This document shows positions 7,697 through 19,341 of a stretch of 59,872 nt of DNA, piece after piece. Under the pieces are notes generated by a model. It was not told where the DNA came from. It did no database searches and saw only the letters and a program-made list of their open reading frames with translations. Every line of letters starts with the position of its first letter. Positions within the stretch are counted from its first letter, which is position 1. Source of the DNA: Actinomycetota bacterium (GTDB lineage: Bacteria > Actinomycetota > Actinomycetes > Actinomycetales > Dermatophilaceae); contig JAIUOP010000016.1 of the NCBI GenBank assembly GCA_020161815.1, positions 1-59,872 on the forward strand, written 5' to 3'. A program made the translations under genes and the position numbers.

Positions 7697-8835
7697 AGGG
7701 CCTCCGTCACCGAGGCGGGGCCCATGAGCTCGGGTTCGACGGCGGCTGGGGGGAGCTCGTCGCTGCCCACGGCGACCGGAGTGACCTCGTGCGGCCGGAG
7801 CTCGCCACTGTCGATCTGCTCGGCCCAGTGGCAGGCGACCCGATGCCCCTCGGGGACGCCGTCGATCGCCACGACCCGCAGCTGGGGCCGCTCGTCGTCG
7901 CACCTGGTGTCCTGCCGCCACGGGCAGCGGGTGTGGAACCGGCACCCGGTGGGCGGATTGCTCGGGGAGGGCAGGTCGCCGGTGAGCAGGATCTGCTCGC
8001 GGCTGTCCTCGACGTCGGGGTCGGGGATCGGCACGGCCGAGAGCAGGGCGCGGGTGTAGGGGTGCAGGGGGCGGGCATAGAGGTCCACGGCGGCAGCCTC
8101 CTCGGCGATCGCCCCGAGGTACATGACACCGATCCGGTCGCTGATGTGCCGCACGACCGCGAGGTCGTGGGCGACGACGAGGTAGGTGAGGCCGTACTGC
8201 TCCTGGAGGTCCTCGAGCAGGTTGATGACCTGCGCCTGCACCGAGACGTCGAGGGCGCTGACCGGTTCGTCGGCGACGATGAGCTTCGGGTTGACCGACA
8301 GGGCACGGGCGATGCCGATGCGCTGGCGCTGGCCACCGGAGAACTCGTGGGGGTACTTCGAGAGCGCCTGCACGGGCAGCCCGACGGCGGTGAGGAGCTC
8401 ACGCAGCCGTGGCCGGGCCTCCTTGGCGTCCTTGGCCAGGCCGTGGGCCTTCATGCCCTCGACGAGCAGGGACTCCACCGACTGGCGGGGGTCCAGGCTG
8501 GAGAGCGGGTCCTGGAAGACCATCTGGATGTCCTGGCGCTTGCGCCGCAGTTCCTCGCCCTTGAGGCTGGCGATGTCGGTGCCGTCGAACACGACGTGAC
8601 CCTCGGTGGGCGGCTCGAGGTTGAGGATGGCCCGGCCCAGAGTGGACTTCCCGCAGCCGGACTCCCCGACCAGCCCGTAGGTCTCGCCGCGGCGGATCTG
8701 CAGGTCGACCCCGTCGACGGCATACACGTGACCGATGACCCGGTCGAAGATCACGCCGGCCTTGATGGGGAAGTGGACCTTGACACCCCGGACGTCGACG
8801 AGGACGTCGGGGTCGTCGACAGGGGGAGTGGTCAT
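7693..8835 (-). CDS. Oligopeptide/dipeptide ABC transporter ATP-binding protein (OppF/DppF type)
   Basis: The 380-residue ATPase powers peptide import with its partner ATPase. Walker [11 protein letters not shown]-loop [13 protein letters not shown], signature SGGQRQRIGIARAL, Walker B LIVADEPVSALD and the switch His in VAHDLAVVRHI are all intact. The C-terminal oligo_HPY extension (HPYTRALLSAVP, then CRFHTRCPW with the paired cysteines) marks the Opp/Dpp subfamily. The ATG at 8835 overlaps the previous gene's TGA. It is the fifth gene of a five-component transporter operon. Confidence 0.94.
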   Translation of the reverse strand: MTTPPVDDPDVLVDVRGVKVHFPIKAGVIFDRVIGHVYAVDGVDLQIRRGETYGLVGESGCGKSTLGRAILNLEPPTEGHVVFDGTDIASLKGEELRRKRQDIQMVFQDPLSSLDPRQSVESLLVEGMKAHGLAKDAKEARPRLRELLTAVGLPVQALSKYPHEFSGGQRQRIGIARALSVNPKLIVADEPVSALDVSVQAQVINLLEDLQEQYGLTYLVVAHDLAVVRHISDRIGVMYLGAIAEEAAAVDLYARPLHPYTRALLSAVPIPDPDVEDSREQILLTGDLPSPSNPPTGCRFHTRCPWRQDTRCDDERPQLRVVAIDGVPEGHRVACHWAEQIDSGELRPHEVTPVAVGSDELPPAAVEPELMGPASVTEAL

Positions 8836-9812
8836 CGCGGCACCTCCACGGGGTTGTGGCAGCGCAGGGCGCGGCCGAAGGACTCCTCGAGGACGGGGGT
8901 GACCTGCGTGCAGCGCTCGATCGGCTGGCTGCACCGGGGCGCGAAGGCGCAGGCGTGGTCCCACGGCAGGTTGTCGGCGACCGACCCCGGGATCGGGGTC
9001 AGTCGCTCCCCGACGGCGTCCAGGCGCGGGATCGAGCCGAGGAGGCCGTTGGTGTACGGATGGCGGGGATCACGGAAGAGCGGGTGGCGTGCCCCGCGCT
9101 CGACGATCCGGCCTCCGTAGAGGACGTTGACCTCGTCGCACAGGCCCGCGACGACGCCGAGGTCGTGGGTGATCATGATGAGCGCCGTGCCGGTGTCCTC
9201 GACGAGCTCCTTGAGCAGGGCGAGGATCTGGGCCTGGATCGTCACGTCGAGAGCAGTCGTGGGCTCGTCGGCAATGAGCAGGCGCGGCGCGCACGCCAGG
9301 GCGATGGCGATGAGGGCGCGCTGGCGCATGCCCCCGGACATCTGGTGCGGGTAGTCCTTGATCCGCCGGTCGGGGTCGGGGATGCCCACGCGGCGCAGGA
9401 GGTCCGCTGCCACCGGCATCGCCGCCTTGCGGGTCATGCCGCGGTGGCGCTCCAGGACCTCGGTCACCTGCACGCCGACGGGGACGACGGGGTTGAGCGA
9501 GGAGAGCGGGTCCTGGAAGACCATCGCGATGTCTCGGCCGCGACGGTCCCGCATGTCGTCCGTGGAGAGCTCGAGCAGGTTGGTGCCCTCGAAGTCCACG
9601 CGGCCGGAGACGGTGTTCCCTCGCTGGGGGAGCAGCCCCATGATCGCCAGCGAGGTCACGGACTTGCCGCAGCCGGACTCCCCGACCAGGCCGACGGTCT
9701 GGCCCGGGCGGACCTGGAAGCTGACGCCGTCGACGGCGCGGAAGGGCTCCTGGCCCCGCCGACCGAAGGTCACCGTCAGGTCCTCGACGGAGAGCAGGGG
9801 GGCATCGCTCAT
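8832..9812 (-). CDS. Oligopeptide/dipeptide ABC transporter ATP-binding protein (OppD/DppD type)
   Basis: The 326-residue ATPase has Walker [28 protein letters not shown], signature [15 protein letters not shown], Walker [13 protein letters not shown] and MITHDLGVV, then an oligo_HPY tail ([12 protein letters not shown], then CAFAPRC). Three in-frame ATGs (9818, 9815, 9812) stand in a row. 9812 is chosen because GGAGG then lies about 8 nt upstream; 9818 would overlap the permease stop as ATGA. It pairs with the following ATPase as the usual heterodimer of Opp/Dpp importers. Confidence 0.94.
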   Translation of the reverse strand: MSDAPLLSVEDLTVTFGRRGQEPFRAVDGVSFQVRPGQTVGLVGESGCGKSVTSLAIMGLLPQRGNTVSGRVDFEGTNLLELSTDDMRDRRGRDIAMVFQDPLSSLNPVVPVGVQVTEVLERHRGMTRKAAMPVAADLLRRVGIPDPDRRIKDYPHQMSGGMRQRALIAIALACAPRLLIADEPTTALDVTIQAQILALLKELVEDTGTALIMITHDLGVVAGLCDEVNVLYGGRIVERGARHPLFRDPRHPYTNGLLGSIPRLDAVGERLTPIPGSVADNLPWDHACAFAPRCSQPIERCTQVTPVLEESFGRALRCHNPVEVPR

Positions 9813-9817
9813 CATCA

Positions 9818-10789
9818 TCACCTCCGGCTCTTGGGGTCGAGGGCCTCGCGGGTGGACTCGCCCATGAGCGTGAAGCCGAGGGCCACCACGATGATGCACG
9901 CCGCCGGCCAGAAGGCCAGGTGCGGGTAGTCGGCGAGGTACTGCTGGGACTGACCCAACATCTGGCCCCATTCCGGTTTGCGGTCGTCGGGATTGCCCAG
10001 GCCGAGGAAGGACAGGGCGGCCGCGTCGATGATGGCGACGGCGAGGACGAGCGTGGCCTGCACGATGACCGGCCCGAGTGCATTGGGCAGCATGTGCCGG
10101 AAGACGATCGCGCTCTGCTTGATGCCCAGGGCGCGCGCCGCGAGGACGTGGTCGCTGCTGCGCTGGCTGAGCATGCTGCCCCGCAGCAGGCGGGCGAAGA
10201 CCGGGATCTGCACGATGGCGATGGCCAGGATCACCGTCCACTGCGAAGGCCGGGTGGCCAGGGCCGAGATCGACACGGCGAGCAGGAGCGAGGGGATGGA
10301 GAGCATCACGTCGACGATGCGCATGACGAGGGAGTCGACCCAGCCGCCGAAGGCGCCGGCGAGGGTGCCGAGGACAAGGCCACCGAGGAAGCCACCGAGG
10401 GTGGCGAACACGCCGACGATGAGCGTCTGGCGAGCCCCGACGATGAGGCGCGAGAGCAGGTCCCGACCCCGGGAGTCGGCGCCGAGCGGAAAGCCCGGCT
10501 CGGGCCCGGGCACCGGGTTCGACTGCGGTCGCACCTTGTCGAGCAGGTAGCCGACCGCCGGGTCGTGCGGCGCGACCCATGGCGCGACGAGGGCGAGCAG
10601 GACGAAGGCCACGGTGATGAAGGCACCGAGGAGGAAGACGGGGTTCCGGCGCAAGCGCTGCCAGGCGCTGGCGATGAGGGAGAGCCCGGGGGCCTCCTCG
10701 ACGGTGCCGGACTCGGCCACCGACGTGGCCGCCAGGGCGTCGATGCGCGCCTTGCGCGACTGTCCGTATGACGTGAGGGGATCGGTCAT
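9818..10789 (-). CDS. Oligopeptide/dipeptide ABC transporter permease (OppC/DppC type)
   Basis: The 323-residue inner-membrane permease has a long cytoplasmic N terminus, a first membrane helix near NPVFLLGAFITVAFVLLALV, then five more helices. The cytoplasmic EAA-type coupling loop is ARALGIKQSAIVFRHMLPNA. A large extracytoplasmic loop (residues about 85-115) containing FPLGADSRGRDLLSRL is diagnostic of OppC/DppC. ATG 10789 is the start, 8 nt after the stop of the partner permease gene. Confidence 0.94.
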   Translation of the reverse strand: MTDPLTSYGQSRKARIDALAATSVAESGTVEEAPGLSLIASAWQRLRRNPVFLLGAFITVAFVLLALVAPWVAPHDPAVGYLLDKVRPQSNPVPGPEPGFPLGADSRGRDLLSRLIVGARQTLIVGVFATLGGFLGGLVLGTLAGAFGGWVDSLVMRIVDVMLSIPSLLLAVSISALATRPSQWTVILAIAIVQIPVFARLLRGSMLSQRSSDHVLAARALGIKQSAIVFRHMLPNALGPVIVQATLVLAVAIIDAAALSFLGLGNPDDRKPEWGQMLGQSQQYLADYPHLAFWPAACIIVVALGFTLMGESTREALDPKSRR

Positions 10790-10796
10790 CGCGGGC

Positions 10797-11804
10797 TCAC
10801 CTGGTCCGGACGCGGGGGTCGATGACGGCATACGAGATGTCGACGAGGAGGTTGACGACGACGAACACGGTCGCGGCCATGAGGATGAGCACCTGGAGCA
10901 CCGAGTAGTCCCGCATCTGGAAGGCGATGGCGAGTGCCTCCCCGATGCCGCCGAAGGCGAAGACCTTCTCGGTGAGCACCGCTCCGGCGAGGAGGGCACC
11001 GACCTGCAGGCCGATCGTCGTCACGACGGGGAGCATCGCATTGCGCAGGACGTGGCGACCGCGGATGACCTGCTTGGTCAGGCCCTTGGCCTCAGCGGTG
11101 CGGACGTAGTCCTCGTCGAGGACGTCGAGGACGGCGGCGCGGGTGATCCGGAAGACGACGGCGAAGGGGATCGAGGCGAGGGCGAACGCGGGCAGGATCA
11201 GGTGCCGCAGCGCGCTCCACGAGCAGTCGAACTCCCGGGTCAGCAGTCCGTCGAGGACGAAGAACCCGGTGACGCGGGTGCACCCGAGTGACTCCTGGCG
11301 GCCGGAGACCGGGAGCAGGCCCCACTTGATCGCGAAGAAGTACTTGAGCAGGAAGGCGAGGAAGAAGACCGGGACGGCAACACCGATCAGGGAGGCGACG
11401 ACCGAGGCATTGTCCAGCCAGCCGCCGCGGCTGCGCGCGGCGACGTAGCCCAGCGGGATGGCGACGACGACGGCGATGAGGATCGCGAGGAAGCTCAGCT
11501 CGATGGTGGCCGGGAAGCGGGTGAGGAAGATGTCGAAGGCGTCGCGGCCGGGCAGGACGCCGGTGGAGGCGCCGAACTCGCCCCGCAGGGCACGACCCAC
11601 GAAGCGGAAGTACTGGAGGTAGATCGGCTCGTCGAGGCCGAGCGCCTTCTCCAACCGCGCGCGGGACTCCGGCGTGGCCCGCTCACCGAGGATCGCCGAG
11701 ACGGTCCCCCCGGGCAGGGACCTCAGCCAGAGGAAGAGCAGCAGCGAGAGGACGACGATGACTCCCGACATCTGCAACAGGCGCCGGATGATGTATCTCA
11801 GCAC
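10797..11804 (-). CDS. Oligopeptide/dipeptide ABC transporter permease (OppB/DppB type)
   Basis: The 335-residue permease begins MLRYIIRRLLQ, typical of OppB/DppB, followed by a helix, the large periplasmic-side loop with ALGLDEPIYLQYFRFV, five more helices and the EAA loop (RTAEAKGLTKQVIRGRHVLRNAML). GTG 11804 is chosen: a strong AAGGAGGT lies about 10 nt upstream, and an in-frame ATG farther upstream would place that ribosome site inside the gene. It follows the binding-protein gene after a stem-loop. Confidence 0.94.
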   Translation of the reverse strand: MLRYIIRRLLQMSGVIVVLSLLLFLWLRSLPGGTVSAILGERATPESRARLEKALGLDEPIYLQYFRFVGRALRGEFGASTGVLPGRDAFDIFLTRFPATIELSFLAILIAVVVAIPLGYVAARSRGGWLDNASVVASLIGVAVPVFFLAFLLKYFFAIKWGLLPVSGRQESLGCTRVTGFFVLDGLLTREFDCSWSALRHLILPAFALASIPFAVVFRITRAAVLDVLDEDYVRTAEAKGLTKQVIRGRHVLRNAMLPVVTTIGLQVGALLAGAVLTEKVFAFGGIGEALAIAFQMRDYSVLQVLILMAATVFVVVNLLVDISYAVIDPRVRTR

Positions 11805-11834
11805 GGGACCACAGACCTCCTTCGGCACGGCGAT

Positions 11835-11863
11835 GGCCGCCCCAGACTAGGTCCGGGGCGGCC
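11835..11863 (-). other. Intercistronic stem-loop between binding-protein and permease genes
   Basis: GGCCGCCCC (11835-11843) pairs with GGGGCGGCC (11855-11863). An inner GAC/GTC extends the stem after one mismatch, and the loop is TAG. It lies after the binding-protein stop and before the permease start. In peptide-transport operons such hairpins act as partial terminators or RNA stabilisers that keep the binding protein in excess; that role is inferred here. Confidence 0.6.
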
Positions 11864-11897
11864 ACCGCGGGGGTGAAGACTCACGCGAGCGGAGTCG

Positions 11898-13571
11898 TCA
11901 CTTCTTGACTTCGACGGACGCGAAGCGCTCGGCGGTGAGCGGGCTCGCGACCAGGCCGGTCACGTTCTTGCTCACGACGATCGCCGGCGGGGAGTGGCTG
12001 ATCGCCAGGCCCGGGAGGTAGTCCTCCATGATCTTCTTGTTCAGGTCCTCGTAGGCCTTGGCGCGCTCGTCCTCGTCGACGATGGCGTCGGCGGCCTTGA
12101 GCGCGTCGGACAGGGCCGGACCGAAGTCCTGCGCCTCGGTGCCGAAGCGGTTGCTCTTGAGGTTGCCGAAGAAGGTGCCGATGAAGTTGTCGGCGGAGTT
12201 GTAGTCACCGGTCCAGCCCAGGAAGTACGCGTCGTACTTGCTGCCGGAGACGTTGTCCAGGTAGCCACCGTTCCACGGCTTGGTCTCGGTCTCGACCTTG
12301 ATGCCCACGGCCTCGAAGTCGGTCTTGATCGCGTCGTAGAGCTTCTGGGGGTCCGGCATGTACGGCCGGGTGACCTCGGAGGGGTAGGCGAACTTGAGCG
12401 TCATGCCCGTCGCGCCCGCCTCGGCGAGGAGGGACTTGGCCTTCTCCACGTCGTACGCGTACGGCTTGATGTCGGCGTTGTAGCCCTTGACCGCCTTCGG
12501 CATGAACTGCGTCGCGACCTCGGCACCCTCGGGGAGCTGGGTGGCCACGAGCTGCTCACGGTTGATGGCGTGGTAGAGCGCCTGGCGAACCTTGAGGTTC
12601 TTCAGGTTCTCGTTGCCGGCCTTCGGGTTGAGGCCGAGGTAGAAGATGTTGAAGGCGGGACGGACCTCGACCTGGTTGCCCTCGTCCTTCAGGCCCTTCC
12701 AGTCCACCGGGTTCGGGAGGTCGTAGCCGTCGATGCTGCCGGCCTGGAGCTCCTGGCGACGGGTGCTCTCGTCGGGGATGATCTTGAAGACCAGCTTCGC
12801 CGACTTGGCCTTGTCGCCCCAGTGGTCGTCGTTGCGGACCAGGGTGACGGTCTTGTTGGCCTCGTCGTAGGCCTCGAGCTTGAAGGCGCCGGTCCCGACC
12901 GGGGCCTGGGAGTAGGCCGGGTAGGTGAAGCCGTCGCCGGCCTTGGCGACCTCGTTGGCCTTGCCCTTGTCCATCGCCGTCGGCGACTGCATGGAGAAGG
13001 AGGTGAGCGAGAGCATGGCCGGGAACTTCGACGTCGCCGCCGTCACGGACAGCACGACCTTGTCGTCACCCTCGGCCTTGCAGCCCTTGTAGAGCGAGTT
13101 CGCGGCGTCGGACTTGAAGGCGCCCATGGTGTCGGCCCAGTACTCGGCGGCGGCGGCGCCGGCCTCGTTCTGGTCGAACATGCGCTCGAAGTTCTTGCAG
13201 ACTGCCTCCGCGTTGAAGTCGGTGCCGTCGGTGAACTTCACGCCCTTGCGCAGGGTGAAGGTCCAGTCCTTGCCGTCCGCGCTGGGCTCCCACTTCTCGG
13301 CCAGTCCGGGCTCGAGGTCGGCGGTGCCGTCCTTGATCGAGACGAGCGTGTCGAAGATCTGGCGGCTGACGCGGAAGGTCTCGCCGTCGGTGGCGTAGAA
13401 CGGGTCGAACAGCTTCGGTGCGCCCGCGGCGCCGAAGGTGAAGGTGCCGGTGCCTCCGGCGGCGGCGCTGCTGTCCGTGCCGCTGTCGCGGCTGGAACTG
13501 GCGCAAGCCGTCAGGGCAAGGGCCGCAACCGTCAGGGCGACCACGGGGGCCGCCTTGCGCTTGAACGTCAT
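11898..13571 (-). CDS. ABC transporter substrate-binding lipoprotein (family 5, DppA/OppA-like)
   Basis: The 557-residue extracytoplasmic solute-binding protein has a lysine/arginine start, a hydrophobic signal and the lipobox LTAC with Cys23 as lipidation site. It then has a Ser/Gly-rich linker and the SBP_bac_5 fold (EPGLAEKWEPSADGKDWTF, then FTLRKGVKFTDGTDFNAEAV). ATG 13571 is preferred because GAGGT sits 5 nt upstream; the in-frame TTG at 13574 is less likely. It is the first gene of the transporter operon. A -10-like TAGGTT (13630-13625) lies upstream on the minus strand. Substrates are probably short peptides. Confidence 0.94.
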   Translation of the reverse strand: MTFKRKAAPVVALTVAALALTACASSSRDSGTDSSAAAGGTGTFTFGAAGAPKLFDPFYATDGETFRVSRQIFDTLVSIKDGTADLEPGLAEKWEPSADGKDWTFTLRKGVKFTDGTDFNAEAVCKNFERMFDQNEAGAAAAEYWADTMGAFKSDAANSLYKGCKAEGDDKVVLSVTAATSKFPAMLSLTSFSMQSPTAMDKGKANEVAKAGDGFTYPAYSQAPVGTGAFKLEAYDEANKTVTLVRNDDHWGDKAKSAKLVFKIIPDESTRRQELQAGSIDGYDLPNPVDWKGLKDEGNQVEVRPAFNIFYLGLNPKAGNENLKNLKVRQALYHAINREQLVATQLPEGAEVATQFMPKAVKGYNADIKPYAYDVEKAKSLLAEAGATGMTLKFAYPSEVTRPYMPDPQKLYDAIKTDFEAVGIKVETETKPWNGGYLDNVSGSKYDAYFLGWTGDYNSADNFIGTFFGNLKSNRFGTEAQDFGPALSDALKAADAIVDEDERAKAYEDLNKKIMEDYLPGLAISHSPPAIVVSKNVTGLVASPLTAERFASVEVKK

Positions 13572-13755
13572 CAATACCTCGCTTGGGTGTGCGAACGGGA
13601 GATCCCGAGTGGGATGCCGTGGTCAACCTAGCGAGGATTTGCGGTGCTTCGTCGTCCTCACCGCAAGTGTTTATCGGAGTGAGACCTCCCACAGCGAGGC
13701 CCGTGCGCCTGCGGTCGTTTTCGCGCACACGGGGTTGGCCTGAGAGAATTGGGCA

Positions 13756-15650
<1,895 letters not shown>

Positions 15651-15651
<1 letters not shown>

Positions 15652-17384
15652 TGAGCGTCATGCGTCGCCTCCTCACCGGGGTCCTCGTGTCGGGGGTGCT
15701 GGCCACGTCCGCCTGCACCGGGAGCGCCGAGCCGATGGCGAGCGCGCATGAGCCGGCCGGACAGGGCGGCACCATCTCGTTGCTCAGTGCGAGCGCGATG
15801 CCGACGCTGGACCCGCAACGGATCGGTGACCCCACCGTCGCGGCACTGGTGGGCCGCACGCTCCACCGCACGCTCACGGCATACGCCCCCTATGCCGACG
15901 GCAAGACGCAGGCCGACCTCGTCGGGGACCTCGCCACGGACACCGGCACGGCGAGCGAGGACCTGCGCACGTGGAGCTTCACGCTGCGCCCGGGCGTGAC
16001 GTGGGAGGACGGGAGCCCGGTCACCTGCGAGGACGTCAAGCACGGCGTGGCCCGCACCTTCGCCACCGATGTCGTCACCGGCGGCAGCACCGACGCCCTC
16101 GCCGTGCTCGCCATCCCGCGCACGCCGGAGGGGCGCTCGACCTACCTGGGTCCCTATGCCACCGCCCCGGAGGCGGCGACCGGTGCGGCCTCCTTCGACC
16201 AGGCCGTGAGCTGCGCCGATCGCACCATCACCTTCCTGCTCGCCGAGCCCACCTCGGACTTCAACGAGATGGTGACCCTGCCGGCCTTCGCCCCGGTCAA
16301 GAAGGAGTCCGACCCCGGTGGCGGCGGCCTGCCGCTCGTGCTCTCGAGCGGGCCCTACCGTCTCGAGGGCAACTGGAACGTCGAGACCGGCGGTCTCCTC
16401 GTCCGCAACACGCACTGGGACCCCGAGAGTGACCCGGTGCGGACGGCCCGCCCGGACCGGATCCGGATCGCCTCCGGCCAGGAGGGTGCGGCCATCGTCG
16501 AGACCGTCCTCGCCGACCAGGGCGAGGCGCGGTCGGCCGTCTCCCTGACCCCGGCTCCGCCCGCGCTGCTCCAGCAGGTCGAGTCCCTGGCGAGCCTGCG
16601 CGACCGCACCGTCACCACGGACACCGGCGTCGTCGACTACCTCGCGCCGAGCGTGGCCAGCCCGGTCTTCGCCAACCGGGACGCCCGCCTGGCCCTGGCC
16701 GCCGCCACCAACCGGCAGGGCTACGCGCTCGCCCGCTCCGGCCCGTTGTCGACCCGGCCGGTCGGCTCCGTCATCCCCAACGAGCTGCTGGCCCGCGCCG
16801 TCCAGGCTGCGCCGGTCACCGATCCCGATCCGGTGCGAGCCCGCGAGCTCCTCACCCAGGCCGGCCTGACCGCGCCCGTGCCGATCAAGGTGGCCTACCG
16901 GTCCGGGCCGGCGTCGGCCAAGGCCATGGAGGCCCTCGCGGCCGGGTGGCGGGCCGCTGGCTTCGAGCCGACCCTCGTGCCCATCGACGACGCCTACTTC
17001 GCGACCATCTCGGCGCCGGGCGCCACCAGCGCCTATGACGTCTTCTGGTCGAACTGGTCGCCCGCGTGGGGTTCGGCCTCCACGGTGCTGCCCCCGCTGT
17101 TCGACTCCACGTTCAACATCACCGCGGCGGGGACCGGCCGGGACTACGGCGGCTGGGCCAATGCCGAGTGGAACGCCCGCAGCGACCAGATCGCCGCGAT
17201 CAAGGACCGCACCGAGCGGGAGAAGGCCTGGGTGGCCGCCGATGACGTGCTCCTCGGCGACGGTGCCTACATCGCCCTGGCCGCCCGCTACTCCACGCAC
17301 CTGGCCGGCAGCGACGTCCGCGGCCTGCAGGCGCAGCCGCACGGTGGCGGGACGATCGACCTCGCCGTCGCCGGGGTGAAGTGA
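15651..17384 (+). CDS. lpqW: LpqW-like lipoprotein (ABC family 5 substrate-binding fold)
   Basis: A 577-residue lipoprotein with signal MRRLLTGVLVSGVLA, lipobox ATSAC and lipidated Cys22, followed by an SBP_bac_5 fold (MPTLDPQRIGD, RPGVTWEDGSPVTCEDVKHG, VFWSNWSPAWGSAS). No permease or ATPase is nearby. In M. tuberculosis the equivalent neighbour of typA is LpqW, which influences lipomannan/lipoarabinomannan synthesis instead of import. ATG 15651 overlaps the typA stop by one base (TGATG); ATG 15660 is an alternative. The gene is coupled by GTGA to a glycosyltransferase, which supports a role in envelope glycolipid assembly. The LpqW link is by fold and synteny. Confidence 0.8.
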
Positions 17385-18625
17385 CCGTGCGCGTCGCGCT
17401 GCTCTCCTATCGCTCCAAGCCCCACTGCGGAGGCCAGGGGATCTACCTGCGCCACCTCTCGCGCGAGCTGGTGGCGCTCGGGCACGAGGTGACGGTCTTC
17501 TCCGGCCAGCCCTATCCCGAGCTTGATCCCGGTGTGGACCTGGTCAAGGTCCCCAGCCTGGACCTCTACCGCGAGCCGGACCCCTTCCGAGTGCCGCACC
17601 TGCGCGAATTCCGTTCTCCGGTGGACGTGCTCGAGTTCGCGACCATGTGCACGGCCGGTTTCCCCGAGCCGTGGACCTTCGGCAAGCGGCTCCTGCGCGA
17701 CCACCTCGGGGCGCTGCGCACCTTCGACGTGATCCACGACAACCAGACCCTCGCCCACGGTGTCCTGGCTCTCCAGGAGATGGGCCTGCCGCTCGTGGCG
17801 AGCATCCACCACCCGATCACCATGGACCGCAAACTCGACCTCGCGGCCGCTCCGATGCGCAAGCAGCTCTCGTTGCGCCGGTGGTATGGCTTCCTGCGGA
17901 TGCAGAAGAGGGTCGCGGCCCGGCTCAAGCACATCGTCACCGTCTCGCAGAGCTCGGCCCTGGACATCGTCCGCGACTTCGGGGTCGACCCGGCGCGGAT
18001 CGACGTCATTCCGCTCGGCGTGCAGCCCGAGGTCTTCACCGAGTATGCCGGGGCGCGCGTCCCGGGCCGGATCGTCGCCATGGCGTCGGCGGACTCACCC
18101 CTCAAGGGGATCAAGACCCTGCTCGAGTCGGTCGCCAAGCTCCGCACCGAGCGCGATGTCACCCTGACGCTCGTGAGCAAGCCGACCCCCGGCGGTGTCA
18201 CCGAGCGGCTCGTCGACCGGCTCGGCCTGGCCGACGTGGTGAGCTTCGTCCACGGCCTGTCCGTCGAGGAGCTCGCCGCGACGATGGGCTCGGCCGAGAT
18301 CGTCTGCGTCCCCTCGCTCTACGAAGGGTTCTCGCTGCCGACGCTGGAGGCGATGGCCTGCGGCACCCCGCTGGTGGTCTCCGACGGCGGAGCGATTCCC
18401 GAGGTCGTCGGCGAGCCCGGCGTGTGCGCGGACATCGTCCCCGCCGGTGACGCCGAGGCGCTCACCGCCGCGCTCCGATCTCTCCTCGACGATCCGGAGC
18501 GCCGAGCCCGGATGGGGCGGGCGGCCCGGGAGCGGGCGCGCACCGAGTTCTCGTGGGAAGCCGTGGCACGCGCCACCGCCGCTGTCTACGAGCACGCCAT
18601 CCACGAGGCCAGGGCGGGACGCTGA
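17381..18625 (+). CDS. GT4-family glycosyltransferase
   Basis: The 414-residue GT-B enzyme has a glycine-rich acceptor loop (SKPHCGGQGIYLRHL), a central VTVSQSSALDI, and the donor-binding signature SLYEGFSLPTLEAMACGTPLVV with the ExFxxxxxE-type glutamates. It is most like family 4 retaining transferases such as mannosyl- or glucosyltransferases; donor and acceptor are unknown. GTG 17381 overlaps the lpqW stop (GTGA), so expression is coupled. The gene following is a methyltransferase 2 nt downstream, so the enzyme may glycosylate a lipid or metabolite that is then methylated. Confidence 0.9.
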   Translation: MTVRVALLSYRSKPHCGGQGIYLRHLSRELVALGHEVTVFSGQPYPELDPGVDLVKVPSLDLYREPDPFRVPHLREFRSPVDVLEFATMCTAGFPEPWTFGKRLLRDHLGALRTFDVIHDNQTLAHGVLALQEMGLPLVASIHHPITMDRKLDLAAAPMRKQLSLRRWYGFLRMQKRVAARLKHIVTVSQSSALDIVRDFGVDPARIDVIPLGVQPEVFTEYAGARVPGRIVAMASADSPLKGIKTLLESVAKLRTERDVTLTLVSKPTPGGVTERLVDRLGLADVVSFVHGLSVEELAATMGSAEIVCVPSLYEGFSLPTLEAMACGTPLVVSDGGAIPEVVGEPGVCADIVPAGDAEALTAALRSLLDDPERRARMGRAARERARTEFSWEAVARATAAVYEHAIHEARAGR

Positions 18626-18627
18626 CC

Positions 18628-19341
18628 ATGCTCACTGTCGACTTCGACCGCTTCGACGTGCGCCCGGGGGAGCGCGTCCTCGACATGGGTTGCGGGGCCG
18701 GGCGGCATGCCTTCGAGCTCTACCGTCGGGGCGCCGACGTCGTCGCGCTCGACCAGAACGTCAAGGACCTGGCCGACGTGGCGACCATGTTCGAGGCGAT
18801 GGCCGCGGAGGGTGGCCTGCCCGTGGGCGCGGCGGCGCGCACCGTCGAGGGCGATGCCCTCGCGCTGCCCTTCGACGCCGAGGAGTTCGACAAGGTCATC
18901 GCCGCCGAGATCCTCGAGCACATCCGCGACGACGAGCAGGCGATGCGCGAGCTCTTCCGGGTGCTCCGCCCCGGCGGCGCGCTGGCCGTCACCGTGCCCC
19001 GCTGGCTCAGCGAGCGCATCAACTGGGCCCTCTCGGACGCCTACCACGAGGTCGAGGGCGGGCACGTGCGCATCTACAAGGAGGACGAGCTCGCAGCGAA
19101 GCTGGAAGGCGCCGGCTTCGTCGTCGACGGGCACTCCTTCGCCCACGCCCTGCACTCGCCCTACTGGTGGCTCAAGTGCGCTGTCGGCGTGGACAAGGAC
19201 ACCCACCCGCTCGTCTCGGCCTATCACCGCCTCCTCGTCTGGGACATCATGAAGGCCCCGGCCGTGACCCGGGGCGCCGACCGGTTGCTCAACCCGGTCA
19301 TCGGCAAGTCGGTGGTGCTCTACTGCCACAAGCCCGCGTGA
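18628..19341 (+). CDS. Class I SAM-dependent methyltransferase
   Basis: The 237-residue Rossmann methyltransferase has motif I VLDMGCGAGRHAFELYRRGA, an acidic VVALDQN turn, motif LPFDAEEFDKVIAAEILEHI and the post-motif RVLRPGGALAVTVPRW. The start ATG 18628 lies 2 nt after the glycosyltransferase stop. A membrane-associated C terminus is possible (SPYWWLKCAVG). The substrate is unknown. Its place between a glycosyltransferase and a prenyltransferase-fold protein suggests action on a polyprenyl, quinone-like or glycolipid substrate; this is inference. Confidence 0.9.
   Translation: MLTVDFDRFDVRPGERVLDMGCGAGRHAFELYRRGADVVALDQNVKDLADVATMFEAMAAEGGLPVGAAARTVEGDALALPFDAEEFDKVIAAEILEHIRDDEQAMRELFRVLRPGGALAVTVPRWLSERINWALSDAYHEVEGGHVRIYKEDELAAKLEGAGFVVDGHSFAHALHSPYWWLKCAVGVDKDTHPLVSAYHRLLVWDIMKAPAVTRGADRLLNPVIGKSVVLYCHKPA

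Noticed and set aside
11994..13631. A 545-codon plus-strand open frame over the peptide-binding protein gene
   Set aside because: It is Val/Leu/Gly-rich low-complexity antisense translation; the minus-strand lipoprotein has a signal peptide, lipobox and family motifs.
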